From BOG-931 sp963781725 (GTDB lineage: Bacteria > Pseudomonadota > Alphaproteobacteria > Rhizobiales > Xanthobacteraceae): 64,000 nucleotides of DNA. The position numbers were made by a program, and so were the translations under genes. Of the stretch, positions 9,313-18,718 are shown one piece after another (within the stretch, counting starts at the first letter, position 1; each line of letters starts with the position of its first letter). The notes under the pieces are model-generated. The model was given only the letters and a program-made list of their open reading frames with translations, made no database searches and had not been told where the DNA came from. Where the stretch lies: contig CAWAGV010000002.1 in NCBI GenBank assembly GCA_963781725.1, positions 3,658,001 to 3,722,000 of the forward strand. The letters run 5' to 3'.

Positions 9313-9591
9313 TCATCGTTTCAAGGACGCCGGTTTTCTCGCTGGTCGCGTTGCCGGCTCTGCCTCATGGAGGAGCATGACGCCGCGGCCACGGTCGGAT
9401 TCGACGAACAGGATTCCAGCGGCTTCCAGAACACGGCGCACCTGGTCGCGCGTGCCCTCGTGCACCTGGAGCTGCCTTTCGGACTCCAGACGCTTCAGGG
9501 CGGTTAGCGCCACCAGGGCCTTTTCGGCGAGCATCTCCTGCTTCCAATTCAGCAAGGCTCGCGCGGCCCGAACTTGTCGGCCGGTGATCAT
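9313..9591 (-). CDS. XRE-like helix-turn-helix regulator
   Basis: A 92-residue protein with an N-terminal HTH (MITGRQVRAARALLNWKQEM then LTALKRLESE, residues 1-37) and a short C-terminal extension that ends the recognisable fold near residue 70. In related elements a gene like this sits next to the DUF736 gene and acts as an element regulator. The regulatory role is inferred from context. Confidence 0.8.
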   Translation of the reverse strand: MITGRQVRAARALLNWKQEMLAEKALVALTALKRLESERQLQVHEGTRDQVRRVLEAAGILFVESDRGRGVMLLHEAEPATRPARKPASLKR

Positions 9592-9833
9592 TCATGATCA
9601 CCTCCGACAGACGATCTGCGCGCACCAGAAATACGACTATAATAGTCGCTTTATGGCGCTGCAACTGCCCTGTGAACGCGAAAAAGCCGATCCCTGAGGG
9701 TCGGCGGCGCTCAGCGAGTCGAGTGATTCGCGGACCGGCTGTCGCGTGTCCAAAACGGTTCAGCGGACGCAAGAAACGGGTCGGCGGCCCGCAAAGATGA
9801 CCCTGGGGGCTGTCCGAAAGGCTTGGCGCAGAA
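9592..9833. other. Non-coding stretch between the XRE gene and DUF736 gene
   Basis: About 240 bases with no convincing gene. AT-rich patches at 9600-9660 (for example aaatacgactataatagtc) probably hold the promoter of the downstream minus-strand genes. Confidence 0.4.
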
Positions 9834-9859
9834 GCCCCGCCCGAGGGACCGGGCGGGGC
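9834..9859 (-). terminator. Strong GC hairpin after the DUF736 gene
   Basis: A perfect 10-bp stem (GCCCCGCCCG at 9834-9843 pairing with CGGGCGGGGC at 9850-9859) with a 6-base loop lies 18 bases past the DUF736 stop. The following T-tract on the minus strand is weak, so termination may be only partial. Confidence 0.6.
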
Positions 9860-9877
9860 GTCGCAGACGGGGCCGGC

Positions 9878-10201
9878 TCAGTCGCCGTTGCGCTTGCTGG
9901 GGCGCGACCAGATGAGGGTGTAGCCCTCGCTGTCCTCGTCGTCGAACAGGTTGGCGAAGATCGGCGCGTTGAAGGACGGATCGTCGAGCTTGAGCGAGAG
10001 ATAGTCGCGGCCCTCGTTGGAACGCTTCGACCAGGCGGCCCCGATCTCGGCCCGGCCCACATAGACCCGGTGGCTGGGGGCGTTGTCGTTGGAGCGGTTG
10101 GTCTCGGGCACGATGCGCACGCCCTTGGTCTGGAGGCTGAGGGTGACGATCTCGCCCTGGAAATCGCTGCCGACCTTCTTGAAAGAACCGATGTTAGCCA
10201 T
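9878..10201 (-). CDS. DUF736 family protein
   Basis: A 107-residue protein that starts MANIGSFKKVGSDFQGEI and has the conserved core YVGRAEIGAAW and LSLKLDDPSFNAPIFANLF. This is diagnostic of DUF736, a family almost restricted to alpha- and betaproteobacterial mobile elements and of unknown role. The chosen ATG at 10201 has a good AGGAGAAG ribosome site seven bases away, so a longer upstream start is rejected. A strong hairpin follows the gene. Confidence 0.9.
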   Translation of the reverse strand: MANIGSFKKVGSDFQGEIVTLSLQTKGVRIVPETNRSNDNAPSHRVYVGRAEIGAAWSKRSNEGRDYLSLKLDDPSFNAPIFANLFDDEDSEGYTLIWSRPSKRNGD

Positions 10202-10745
10202 GTCACTTCTCCTTGCTGTTTTCGAGCCCGCGACCACCGCGGCCTCGATGGCGATCGACGGGCCGGGGACGATCGACGACGCACCCGCTCGCGGGCCGGA
10301 GCGCAGCGGAGGATGACGGCGGTGAGACTTTCTTGCCTCGCGAGGAATGGGCTTTAGGCCAGGGGAAGAAAGTCGAGCCGACGGCGTTGCGGCTCAGGCG
10401 ATCGAGGCGCAGCCGGTCTTCGGCCAGATCAGGCCATCACGAGGCCAGGTGCGTCCGTGCTTGAACAGCATCCTCGGGAGAAGACGTGGCGGATGTCGGT
10501 TGTCCTGCACAAGATGTCTGCGAGTTCAGGCGTAGAGAAAGAAGCCCTGGCGTAGGAAAAGGTGGGATCGTTTGCCGGGCAACTGCCGCACCGGGACGCT
10601 CCGCCCGATGGATCATGGGCCGCTCGAGAGCGCTCCACGCTGGTGAAGCGCGCCTCCGACATGGGTCGCTTGCTCGGTGACTTGAGCACGCGATCCTTCC
10701 GTGCGTGATCGTCAAAGCAACCTTAATCGACGATGAGGACGATGC
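10202..10745. other. Non-coding 540-bp region upstream of DUF736
   Basis: No frame here looks like a real protein. The part nearest DUF736 shares phrases with the leader of the DUF2493 gene (CGCGGCCTCGATGGCGATC against CGCGGCCTTCGTGGCGATC, and the 22-bp repeat at 10294). This suggests a shared regulatory leader. Confidence 0.5.
10294..10315. repeat. 22-bp repeat, copy 1
   Basis: Identical to 12510-12531. The unit begins GGCCGGAGCGCAGCGGAG. Both copies lie in the upstream regions of minus-strand backbone genes (DUF736 and DUF2493). Confidence 0.85.
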
Positions 10746-11228
10746 TTATCTCTCGTGCGTCGCGGCCGTCAGAAGTGGCTGAGGCTCGTTCTGCGGCGCT
10801 CCGCCGGGCCGCAGCGGCAGGGGTTCGGCGAAGACCGTCATTCGCGCCCACGCCGTACCGCCGATGAAGATGGCGCCGATCCATGCGAAGACCTCGCGCC
10901 AGAGCAGTGACGGCACGCCGATCTGAGAGAGACCGAGAACCGCGTGATAGCCGGCGATGGCCGCCGGAATTGCGAAGGCGGCCGCGATGGCGGCGCGCAG
11001 AGGCAGCGGGCGAACGACTGCGAAGGCGATTTGCCCGACGCCGAGGGTGAGCGCGCCGGCGACAACGCCGACAGGCAGCGCACCGAGGACGCCGGCGCCG
11101 CCATGAAACGCGGCCATCCCGGCCGTCAGTCCAACGAAGAACGGCAAGGCGTAGACGGCGAGCGTGAAGATCAGCCAGCAGAACAAGCCGATCCCAAACA
11201 TGCTGAGGATGAGTCCGATGACAAGCAT
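10746..11228 (-). CDS. Small multi-pass membrane protein
   Basis: A 160-residue integral membrane protein with about four to five hydrophobic helices. The first is MLVIGLILSMFGIGLFCWLI and the last surrounds FAWIGAIFIGGTAWARM. The chosen ATG at 11228 follows a GGAGG ribosome site, and reading upstream of it gives sequence without membrane character. It resembles membrane proteins of unknown function carried beside DUF2493 genes in rhizobial elements. No catalytic motif was seen. Confidence 0.72.
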   Translation of the reverse strand: MLVIGLILSMFGIGLFCWLIFTLAVYALPFFVGLTAGMAAFHGGAGVLGALPVGVVAGALTLGVGQIAFAVVRPLPLRAAIAAAFAIPAAIAGYHAVLGLSQIGVPSLLWREVFAWIGAIFIGGTAWARMTVFAEPLPLRPGGAPQNEPQPLLTAATHER

Positions 11229-11472
11229 GGTGGTAGCCTCCGTGACAAAAATTGTGACGGTCGCGCCTTCCACCACCACCGCGGCGCGATCAAAAGTATA
11301 GCCAAAAGCCGGCTGCGATGGGAGGGGGAATCCGTCCGCGCCGCGCGCCGCGGCGACGGCGGGCGTCTCGGCGCCATGTGGAACCCGGGCCGTTTGTGCG
11401 GTGTCGCCGTTGGATGACAGGCGCAACATCATGACGATGGGCCGACATACGGTGATGGAGTTTAGGCGGCGC
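11229..11472. other. Intergenic, nothing recognised
   Basis: A 244-base gap between the DUF2493 gene and the membrane-protein gene. Apart from the ribosome site of the latter I see no feature. Confidence 0.4.
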
Positions 11473-12412
11473 TTACGCGCCGCCCTCGCCGAATTTCCAC
11501 ACCGGGAGACCGAGTTTTTTCGCCTTGTCGGCGAGGTTGCCCTGGATGCCGGTACCGGGGAACACCATGACGCCGATCGGCAGCACTTCGAGCATCGCGT
11601 CGTTGCGCTTGAAGGGTGCGGCCTTGGCGTATTTTGTCCAATCGGGTTTGAACGCGACCTGCGGCACCTTGCGGTTGGTCGCCCATTTGGCGGCGATGAG
11701 TTCGGCGCCCTTCGGCGATCCGCCATGCAGCAACACCATGTCGGGATGCTTCGCGTGGACCTTGTCGAGCCGATCCCAGATCAGACGATGGTCGTTGAAG
11801 TCGAGCCCGCCGGTGAGCGCGATCTTGGGTCCTGCCGGCAGCAGCACCTCGGTCTCCGCACGACGCTTGGCGGCGAGGAAATCCCGACTGTCGATCATTG
11901 CCGATGTCAGCGTGCGATGGTTGACCACCGATCCGGAGCGGGGACGCCAGGGGGAGCCGGTGTGGACCTCGAAGCGCTCGGCGGCTTGGTCGCGGAAGAG
12001 CTCCAGGCTGTTGCGGCGTTCGATCAGCGTGATGCCCTCGGCGGTGAGACGCTCGAGTTCGACCGAGCGCACCTCCGAGCCGTTCTGCTCCCGCTGACTC
12101 CTCTGCTGCGCCTGCTCGTTGTCGTCGAGCTCGCGTTCGATGCGGCCGGTGGCGCGGTGGAACAGGTTGACGGTCGACCAGAGCAGGTCCTCGAGGTCGG
12201 GTTCGAGGCGCGTGTCGATCAAGAGTCGAGACCAGGGCGTCGAAGATGTCGGAGACGGCGCCCGCGACAGCATCGGCTTCAGGAAGCGGCCTCGGATCGG
12301 GCTCGTCGTGGAAGGGACGGTAGCCATAGAGCTGAAGTTCGTTGAGGACGTGATCGGTCGGGGAGGAGGTGTGCGGCGGTTCGAATTCGGTGTCGTCGTG
12401 GTCGGTCGTCAT
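11473..12412 (-). pseudogene. DUF2493 (SLOG-type) protein, frameshifted
   Basis: The N-terminal part starts at ATG 12412 (TDHVLNELQLYGYRPFHDEP) and runs to DIFDALVSTL. The rest continues in another frame (DTRLEPDLEDLLWSTVNLF through to VWKFGEGGA) and stops at 11473. The total of 940 bases is one more than a multiple of three, and the shift lies near 12225-12240. The C-terminal 120 residues match DUF2493, a SLOG-like nucleotide-binding fold: ALTGGLDFNDHRLIWDRL, then LLHGGSPKGAELIAAKWA and a final FPGTGIQGNLADKAKKLG. It is a conserved backbone gene of unknown function. Confidence 0.8.
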
Positions 12413-12509
12413 GGTGAGGTCCTTTGCCGGATCGACCGCGCCCATCGCGGCCTTCGTGGCGATCACCAGACGGCGGGCGGAACGGGCCAGAACCCGGAGC
12501 GCAGCGCAG

Positions 12510-12531
12510 GGCCGGAGCGCAGCGGAGGATG
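12510..12531. repeat. 22-bp repeat, copy 2
   Basis: Exact copy of 10294-10315, about 98 bases upstream of the DUF2493 start. A shorter related unit (GGAGCGCAGCGCAGG) directly precedes it. Confidence 0.85.
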
Positions 12532-12536
12532 GCGAA

Positions 12537-12595
12537 GCCCGGCTATTTTGTTTCGCGCTGCAAAGGCCCGCAGGGCCGGCGGAAAATAGCCGGGC
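12537..12595. terminator. Nested hairpin with 13-bp perfect stem
   Basis: GCCCGGCTATTTT (12537-12549) pairs perfectly with 12583-12595. Inside is a second stem GGCCC/GGGCC (12565-12577). It lies between the Toprim gene end (12719) and the DUF2493 start, in about 300 bases without genes. It is symmetric and has T/A runs, so a bidirectional terminator or a mobile palindromic repeat are both possible. Confidence 0.6.
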
Positions 12596-12718
12596 GCAGC
12601 CATTGCCGGACTGGGTCGCCTGCCGTCCGATCGCCCTCTAGAAGGCCAAGGGCGCGACTCTGTCCGGCAGGGATCGTCCTCGCCTGACCGGCCATGGAGA
12701 TGCTCGAACCGCCGACGC

Positions 12719-13765
12719 TCATCCCGTCGCGGCGGTCGCCCACAGCAAGAAGCGGATGACGTCCTGCGGTGCGAGCTGGGTGCGCAGGGCTGCCCGGAGT
12801 TCGTCGATGCCGAACGTGCGCAGATCCTCGTTGAAGTCGCCGAGCCTGGGCGACCATGCAATCGTCTCGATCCCGGCCGCCTCTGCACGTTCGGTCAGAG
12901 CCGTCATCGCCGCGTCACCGGCCGCATCGGCGTCGCGGGCGATATAGAGCCGGCGTAGCGTCAGCGGGAGCAGTATGGCGGCGAGGTGGTTGGCCGAAAG
13001 CGCGGCGGCCATCGGCAAGGTCGGAAGCACGCATCGCAGCGACAGCATGGTCTCGATGCCTTCGCCGGCGGCGAGCACGTCGTTCGCCACACCAAAGCGG
13101 ACTGCGTTGCCGAGAAGGTCGCCCATCGCGCGTCGCGGCATGTCGATCGGCGCCTTGCCACGGCCTGAGGGATCGAGCCAGGTCCGGTGTGCGCCGGTCA
13201 TCCGGCCGTCGAGATCAGTGACGCGGGCGATCATCGCGGGCCAGGTCTCGGTCGGCGCGTCTTCGTCCGGGCGATAGTAGCAGCGCGGGTGAAAGCGCAG
13301 CGCGCCGTCTTCGTGCAAAGCCGTAATGCCGCGATTGCGCAAATACGTTTCCACGAGGGTTCGTGCGATCGGTTGCGACATGGCGAACAGCCGCCGCGCC
13401 GCTTCCGGCGATCTTGTCTGCGCCGGCAGACGTGCAGCTTTCGGCGCTGGCTCCGGGTCCGAGCGGGGCAAGTTCAGGAAGCGTCGCGCCTCGTCGGCGA
13501 CATCGTGGAAATCGAGAAGGCCACAGCTCTCACGGATGATGTCGAGCAGGTCGCCGTGCTCGCCGGTGGCGGCATCGGTCCATTTGCCGGCTGGACCCTT
13601 GGGCGATTCTTTCAGCCGGACGAACATGGAACGGCCTGGCGTATTGCGCACGTCGCCGACCAGCCAATAGCGGCCCTCGCGCCGGCCATTGGAGAGATAG
13701 TTGCGGCACACCGCTTCGGCCTCGCGCGCGAGACGGTGCGCCAGTTCGGAAGCGTCGCGGGGCAT
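12719..13765 (-). CDS. Toprim-domain primase-like protein (DUF7146 type)
   Basis: A 348-residue protein with an N-terminal zinc-free primase-like region and a C-terminal Toprim_3 domain. The Toprim motifs are visible: the conserved Glu in LAAGEGIETMLSL and the Asp pair in LYIARDADAAGDAA. Family members are encoded on ICEs and plasmids and are thought to prime or assist strand replacement after transfer. ATG 13765 shares bases with the stop of the helicase gene upstream; a GTG three bases earlier is also possible. It is the distal gene of the helicase operon. Confidence 0.85.
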   Translation of the reverse strand: MPRDASELAHRLAREAEAVCRNYLSNGRREGRYWLVGDVRNTPGRSMFVRLKESPKGPAGKWTDAATGEHGDLLDIIRESCGLLDFHDVADEARRFLNLPRSDPEPAPKAARLPAQTRSPEAARRLFAMSQPIARTLVETYLRNRGITALHEDGALRFHPRCYYRPDEDAPTETWPAMIARVTDLDGRMTGAHRTWLDPSGRGKAPIDMPRRAMGDLLGNAVRFGVANDVLAAGEGIETMLSLRCVLPTLPMAAALSANHLAAILLPLTLRRLYIARDADAAGDAAMTALTERAEAAGIETIAWSPRLGDFNEDLRTFGIDELRAALRTQLAPQDVIRFLLWATAATG

Positions 13766-16700
13766 CACGCGGCCTCCCGCTCACCGATGCGCGCGACCGG
13801 ATAATGCTCCAGCACTTTCCCGAGGACGCTGATGCCGCTCGCATCGGTGGGCACGAACATGCGCAGCTTCCAGGAGATGATCTCGTGAAAGAGGCCGTAG
13901 GCCTTGAGCCGATCCCGCATCGTGTCGGTGAAGCCCGACAGCTCGATGCGGTTCGCGCCCATAACACGCACGCGACGGAGCTGCAGAGCTTTCGGCGAGA
14001 TCGAGAACGGTGCGGCCGTCCATCAGCGCCGCGAACGCGCTCTCCGGCGTCAGCGGCGGTGCGCCCTCCGCCAGCGTGCTCGCGACCCAGGCGGGCGAGA
14101 CCTTGCGGCCGATGATGCGTTCGCCCGCATCGGTCTGAAGCCGATAGACGCGCGTCGACTCGTTCGGCAGGCGCTTCCAGATCGGCAAGAGCAGGCCGGC
14201 GACGATGTGGAGCGTGCTGTCGGTGAACGCGGGCACCTCGGCGAGCTCGGCCTGCCAGGCGGCGGCGAAGCGCTCCCGATCGGCGTCGATCCAGTGGCTC
14301 TCCGCCATCATTTTCAGCGGGAGGCCGTGGTGCTCCATCGGCCGGATCAGCCTCACGCGCCGCTCGATCTCGCCGTCGTCGAGCATCAGACTTGGCGCCG
14401 GGACTTGCACGGCCGCACGGCCGGAGCGCTCGTTGATCAGCAGCGCGGCGCGCGGATCGGAAAGACGATCCAGGGCATCGTCCAGTGTCACAGGACGATT
14501 GCGTTCGCGCTGGATGATGGTGAGCAGGCGCGTCTCCGCGCCGGTGTGGGGATGGGTGTAGATCGCGCGCCGGTCGGTGACCGCGAAGCTCTCGGCGCGC
14601 AGTGTCTCCAGCCCGACATCGTAGGTCCCGGACGCGACAGCGCCTTCGATGCGTGCGGTCAGCAGCTGCTCGAACGCCGTGAACAGCACGTTCTGCAGAT
14701 CGATGGTCAGCGCCAGCAGGCGATTGAGGAAGGTGGTGATCGGCGGCAGCTCGTCCTTGATGCCGTTGGCGTCCATCAGCTTCAGGCCGGTGGCATCCTC
14801 GAAGGTCTGAAGCGAGCAGCCGTCCACCTTACCCCTGACCAGAAGCATGTAGAGCTGGCGGAGTGCATCGCGCCCGTAGTGGCTTTCGAGATTGTCCTCG
14901 GGCCGGAACAGGCCCTGGCCGCCCGTCTGGCGCTGGCCGCGCGTGATCGCGCCGAGCGTGTCGAGGCGGCGCGCGATCGTGCTCAAGAAGCGCTTCTCCG
15001 CCTTCACGTCCGTAGCGATCGGACGGAACAGCGGCGGCTGGGCCTGGTTGGTGCGGTTGGTGCGGCCGAGACCCTGGATCGCCGCATCGGCCTTCCAGCC
15101 GGGTTCGAGCAGGTAGTGGACGCGCAGGCGCCGATTCCGCGCCGACAGCTCTGCGTGGTAGCTGCGTCCCGTGCCGCCCGCTTCCGAGAAAACGAGGATG
15201 CGCTTGGCGTCATCCATGAAAGCGGCCGTCTCCGCGAGGTTGGCCGAGCCGGCACGGTTCTCGACCATCAGCCGATCGCCCTTGCGGACGACGCGGCGCG
15301 AGCGTCCGGTCACCTCGGCCACCAGGTCGGCGCCGAAGCGCTGGACGATCTGGTCGAGGGCGCCGGGGACCGGCGGGAGCGAGGCAAGCTTCTCGATCAA
15401 GCGGTCGCGACGGGCGAGGGCCTCGCGGCTCTCGACGGGCTGGCCGTCGTGATAGACAGGCCGGGAGGAGAGATTGCCCTCGCTATCGGTGAAGGGCTCG
15501 TAGAGCTGCACCGGGAAGGAATGGGCGAGATAGTCGAGAACGTACTCCCTCGGCGTGATATCGACCTGAACGTCATTCCAGTCCTCGGTCGGGATCTCCG
15601 CCAGCCTGCGATCCATCAGTGCTTCGCCGGTCGAGACAATCTGGATGACGGCGGCATGCCCTGTCTCGAGATCGCGCTCGATGGAGCGGATCAGCGAGGG
15701 CGTTTTCATGCTCGTCAGCAGATGGCCGAAGAAGCGCTGCTTGGCGGACTCGAAGGCGGACCGGGCGGCGGACTTAGCCTGCGCATTCAGCGTGCCCGTC
15801 TCGCCGGTGATGTTGGCGGCCCGCATCGCCGCGTCGAGATTGTTGTGAATGATCGAGAACGCGCCGGCATAGGCGTCGTAGATGCGGACCTGCTCCGGCG
15901 TGAGCCGGTGCTCGACCAGTTCGTATTCGACGCCTTCATAGGAGAGCGACCGGGCGGCATAGAGACCGAGCGCTTTGAGATCGCGCGCGAGCACCTCCAT
16001 TGCCGCGACGCCGCCATCCTCGATCGCCTCGACGAACTCCGCGCGGGTCGCGAACGGGAAGTCCTCCCCGCCCCACAGGCCGAGACGCTGGGCATAGGCG
16101 AGGTTATGGACCGTGGTGGCGCCGGTCGCGGAAACATAGACGACGCGGGCGCTTGGCAGGGCGTGCTGGAGCCGCAGCCCCGCGCGGCCCTGCTGCGAGG
16201 CGGCCTGGTCGCCGCGTTCGCCCTTGCCGCCGACCGCGTTCTGCATGGCGTGGCTCTCGTCGAAAATGATCACTCCGTCGAAGTCGGAGCCCAACCATTC
16301 GACGATCTGGCGGGCGCGCGAAAGCTTCTCGCCGCGCTCATCGGTGCGCAGCGTGGCGTAGGTCGTAAATAGGACGCCTTCCGCCAGCCGGATCGGCGTG
16401 CCCTGACGAAAGCGGGAGAGCGGCGTGACGAGCAGCCGCTCCATTCCGAGCGCCGACCAGTCGCGCTGGGCATCCTCGATCAGCTTGTCGGACTTGCTGA
16501 TCCAGACGGCGCGACGACGGCCCTTCAGCCAGTTGTCGAGCAGGATGCCGGCGACCTGGCGGCCCTTGCCGGCGCCGGTGCCGTCGCCGAGAAACCACCC
16601 GCGGCGAAAGCGAACGCGATTCTCGGCATCGTCCCGCGCCGCGGTGACGACATCGAACGTCGCGTCGACCGACCAATAGTCGGCGAGGAAGTCGGAGTGG

Positions 16701-18079
16701 GCTTCGCCGGCATAGATGACGGATTCGAGCTGGGCGTCCGATAGCAGGCCGTCTGCGGCGAGATTCGCCGGCAGATGCGGCCGGTAGGATGGCTTCGGCG
16801 GGGCGACCGAGGCCATCGCTGCCGACTGCACCAGCTTGGTGGGATGCGCCTGCGAGCCGGAAATACGGATCGACTGCAATCCGTATTCTTCATAAAGCGC
16901 ATCCGTGAGGCGCACGCCCTCGGGCGGCGTCCAGTCGATGGTCTCGTAAACGAGCTCCACCGCGTCCGGTTCGGGGAGCGCCGGAACGGAGGACAGACGC
17001 ATTGCGAAGGCGCGCACCGTGCGCGGGATGGCCGGGCGCGCACGGGTGACGGCGATGGACGCTTCAATCGGCAAACGCGGTGGAACGTGCTCGATCACCC
17101 AGGCGAGCAAGGTGGCTGCATCCGGCGCGACACCCGGAGAGTCAGGGAACACGCGCGGATCGACCGCGGGCTGTTTGTCGATAACGAGCAGCCGCGTGTC
17201 GATCGTGGTGCCGTGCTTCGCATAGACCGCACCATCGATGGCGGCGGAGAACACGAGCCGGGCGCGCTCCTGCAGGCGCGCGAAGGCGTCGGTCCTAGCT
17301 GGGTTGTCGGGTGCGAAGCTCGATCCGGTGATCGCGACGAGACGCCCGCCTTCGCACAGCCGCGCCAGGGCAGAGGTGACATGGCGAAGCGCCGCGTCCG
17401 CCATGCGCCGATCGACATTCGCCATCGCCGAGAAAGGCGGGTTCATCAGAACCACGCTCGGCGCGATGGCGGCGTCGAGATGATCGTCGATCTGCGCCGC
17501 GTCGACGCGGGTGACGGTGATGCCCGGGAACAGGTGATCGAGCAACGCCGCGCGGGCCTCGGCCAGTTCGTTCAGGACCAGCGAGCCGCCGGCCAGTTCG
17601 GCGAGGATGGCGAGCAGTCCGGTGCCGGCCGAAGGCTCGAGCACCTGATCGGCGGGCGTGATGGCGGCGGCGGCGCACGCCGCGACCCCGAGCGGGATGG
17701 GAGTCGAGAACTGCTGGAGCGCCTGGCTCTCCTCGGAGCGGCGCGTGTGGGTGGGGAGGAGGCTCGCGATCTTCGCCAGCATCGGTAGCGCGGCGACCGG
17801 AGACGCGGCTTTGCGGAAAAGCGCGTTGCCGTGTTTGCGGAGGAACAGGACCGTGGCCGCCTCGCAGGCGTCATAGGCGGTCTTCCAATCCCAGGCGCCA
17901 GCCGCATCGGAGGCGCCGAAGGCGGACTCCATAGCCGCGCGCAGGATGCCGGCGTCGATGCGGCGTCCGCATTCGAGATCGGGGAGAAGAAGCCGCGCGG
18001 CCTGAGCGATGGCGGTGGACGCTGGCGCGAGCGATGGCAAGGCCGAGCGGGCGGCGGCGGAGCTGGAAGGATTCGTCAT
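13765..18079 (-). pseudogene. Strawberry-notch-like helicase/methylase, C-terminal frameshift
   Basis: A giant mobile-element protein of about 1,437 residues when joined. From ATG 18079 the order is a methyltransferase-like domain (EPSAGTG at 148-154, NPPF at 213-216), then a SNO-type SF2 helicase core. The core has a Walker A-like GDGTGAGKGRQVAG near residue 500, a DEAH-like IIFDESHAMQN near 610 and the helicase C motif QGLGRTNRTNQAQPP. The last 69 residues (VMGANRIELSGFTDTM through EREAA) lie in another frame, so a base shift near 13975-13990 breaks the tail. The protein is a common ICE backbone component of unproven role in DNA processing. Most of it would still be made. Confidence 0.85.
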
Positions 18080-18118
18080 GAAGAGGACCTCGGGAGAGCG
18101 GGAACGGGCTGAGCCAAT

Positions 18119-18178
18119 GGGCGCTCTCTCTCGACCCGACTGGCTCAAACCCGTCCCGGCAGGCCTCTCGCTCTCTTC
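18119..18178 (-). promoter_or_regulatory. Structured leader of the helicase gene (copy 3 of shared leader)
   Basis: Read on the minus strand it has GACGGGTTTGAGCCA, a GAGAGAGAG loop and then TTGGCTCAGCCCGT. These can pair as an extended stem. The same outer stem and GAGAGAG loop occur upstream of the parB-like and ardC genes, with different inner-stem bases. Confidence 0.6.
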
Positions 18179-18201
18179 GCGCCGCCGCCCGCACTGGATG
18201 C

Positions 18202-18626
18202 TCAGCGGCCACGTCGCTTGGCGCGAGAAGCTGCGAGGGTGCGCGCCAGCCAGCCGCTGGTGTCGGTCCAGGCGATCATCTCGCGGGTCTCCAGATCGAG
18301 CACATGGGCGCCGCCGCCGAAGGCGTTGACGCGTGGCCGCGAGCAGGAGTTCGCCCATTGGAAGCCCAGCGGCCGGTGAGACCGAACGCCTCGGCGCAGC
18401 GCTGCACGAAGAGGATCACCTGCTGGGGATCGCCGGTGACATCGTCGCGAATCCACAGTCTGGTCGCGCCGTGCTCCGGCTCGATCGACAGAAGGAAGCC
18501 GTCGGGTGGCACATCCTCATGAGCGGCGTCCTCCATGAAGGCTTGGTAGAGCTTGAGCGCGCGCGCTGCATTGTCGGACGTGCCGACATCGAGCACGCAC
18601 GAGAAGTGCGTGAAGAAATCAGCCAT
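18202..18626 (-). pseudogene. Conserved ICE protein of unknown function, one base missing
   Basis: The protein starts MADFFTHFSCVLDVGTSDNA at 18626 and reads to GLTGRW. It then needs one extra base near 18371 (a run of G read as three) to continue GFQWANSCSRPRVNAFGGGA and LDLETREMIAWTDTSGWLA. With that base the gene is exactly 426 bases, 141 residues. Members are encoded between the parB-like and helicase genes of many alphaproteobacterial elements. No catalytic motif was recognised. A G-run indel is a typical sequencing error as well as a typical mutation. Confidence 0.8.
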
Positions 18627-18718
18627 GACGGGCTCCAGAAATGGAAATGCCCGGCGCATGGCCGGGCGTGTCGGTGAAAAGTTGGGCGGGGCGACTGACG
18701 CCGCCCCGCCCAACGTCG

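Noticed and set aside
10429..10715. Short frames in the gap upstream of DUF736
   Set aside because: No ribosome site, no domain, and several overlapping frames of equal length, as in random high-GC sequence.
13904..16372. An 822-codon plus-strand open frame
   Set aside because: It lies opposite the helicase gene, whose motifs are unmistakable. Long antisense frames are expected in high-GC DNA.
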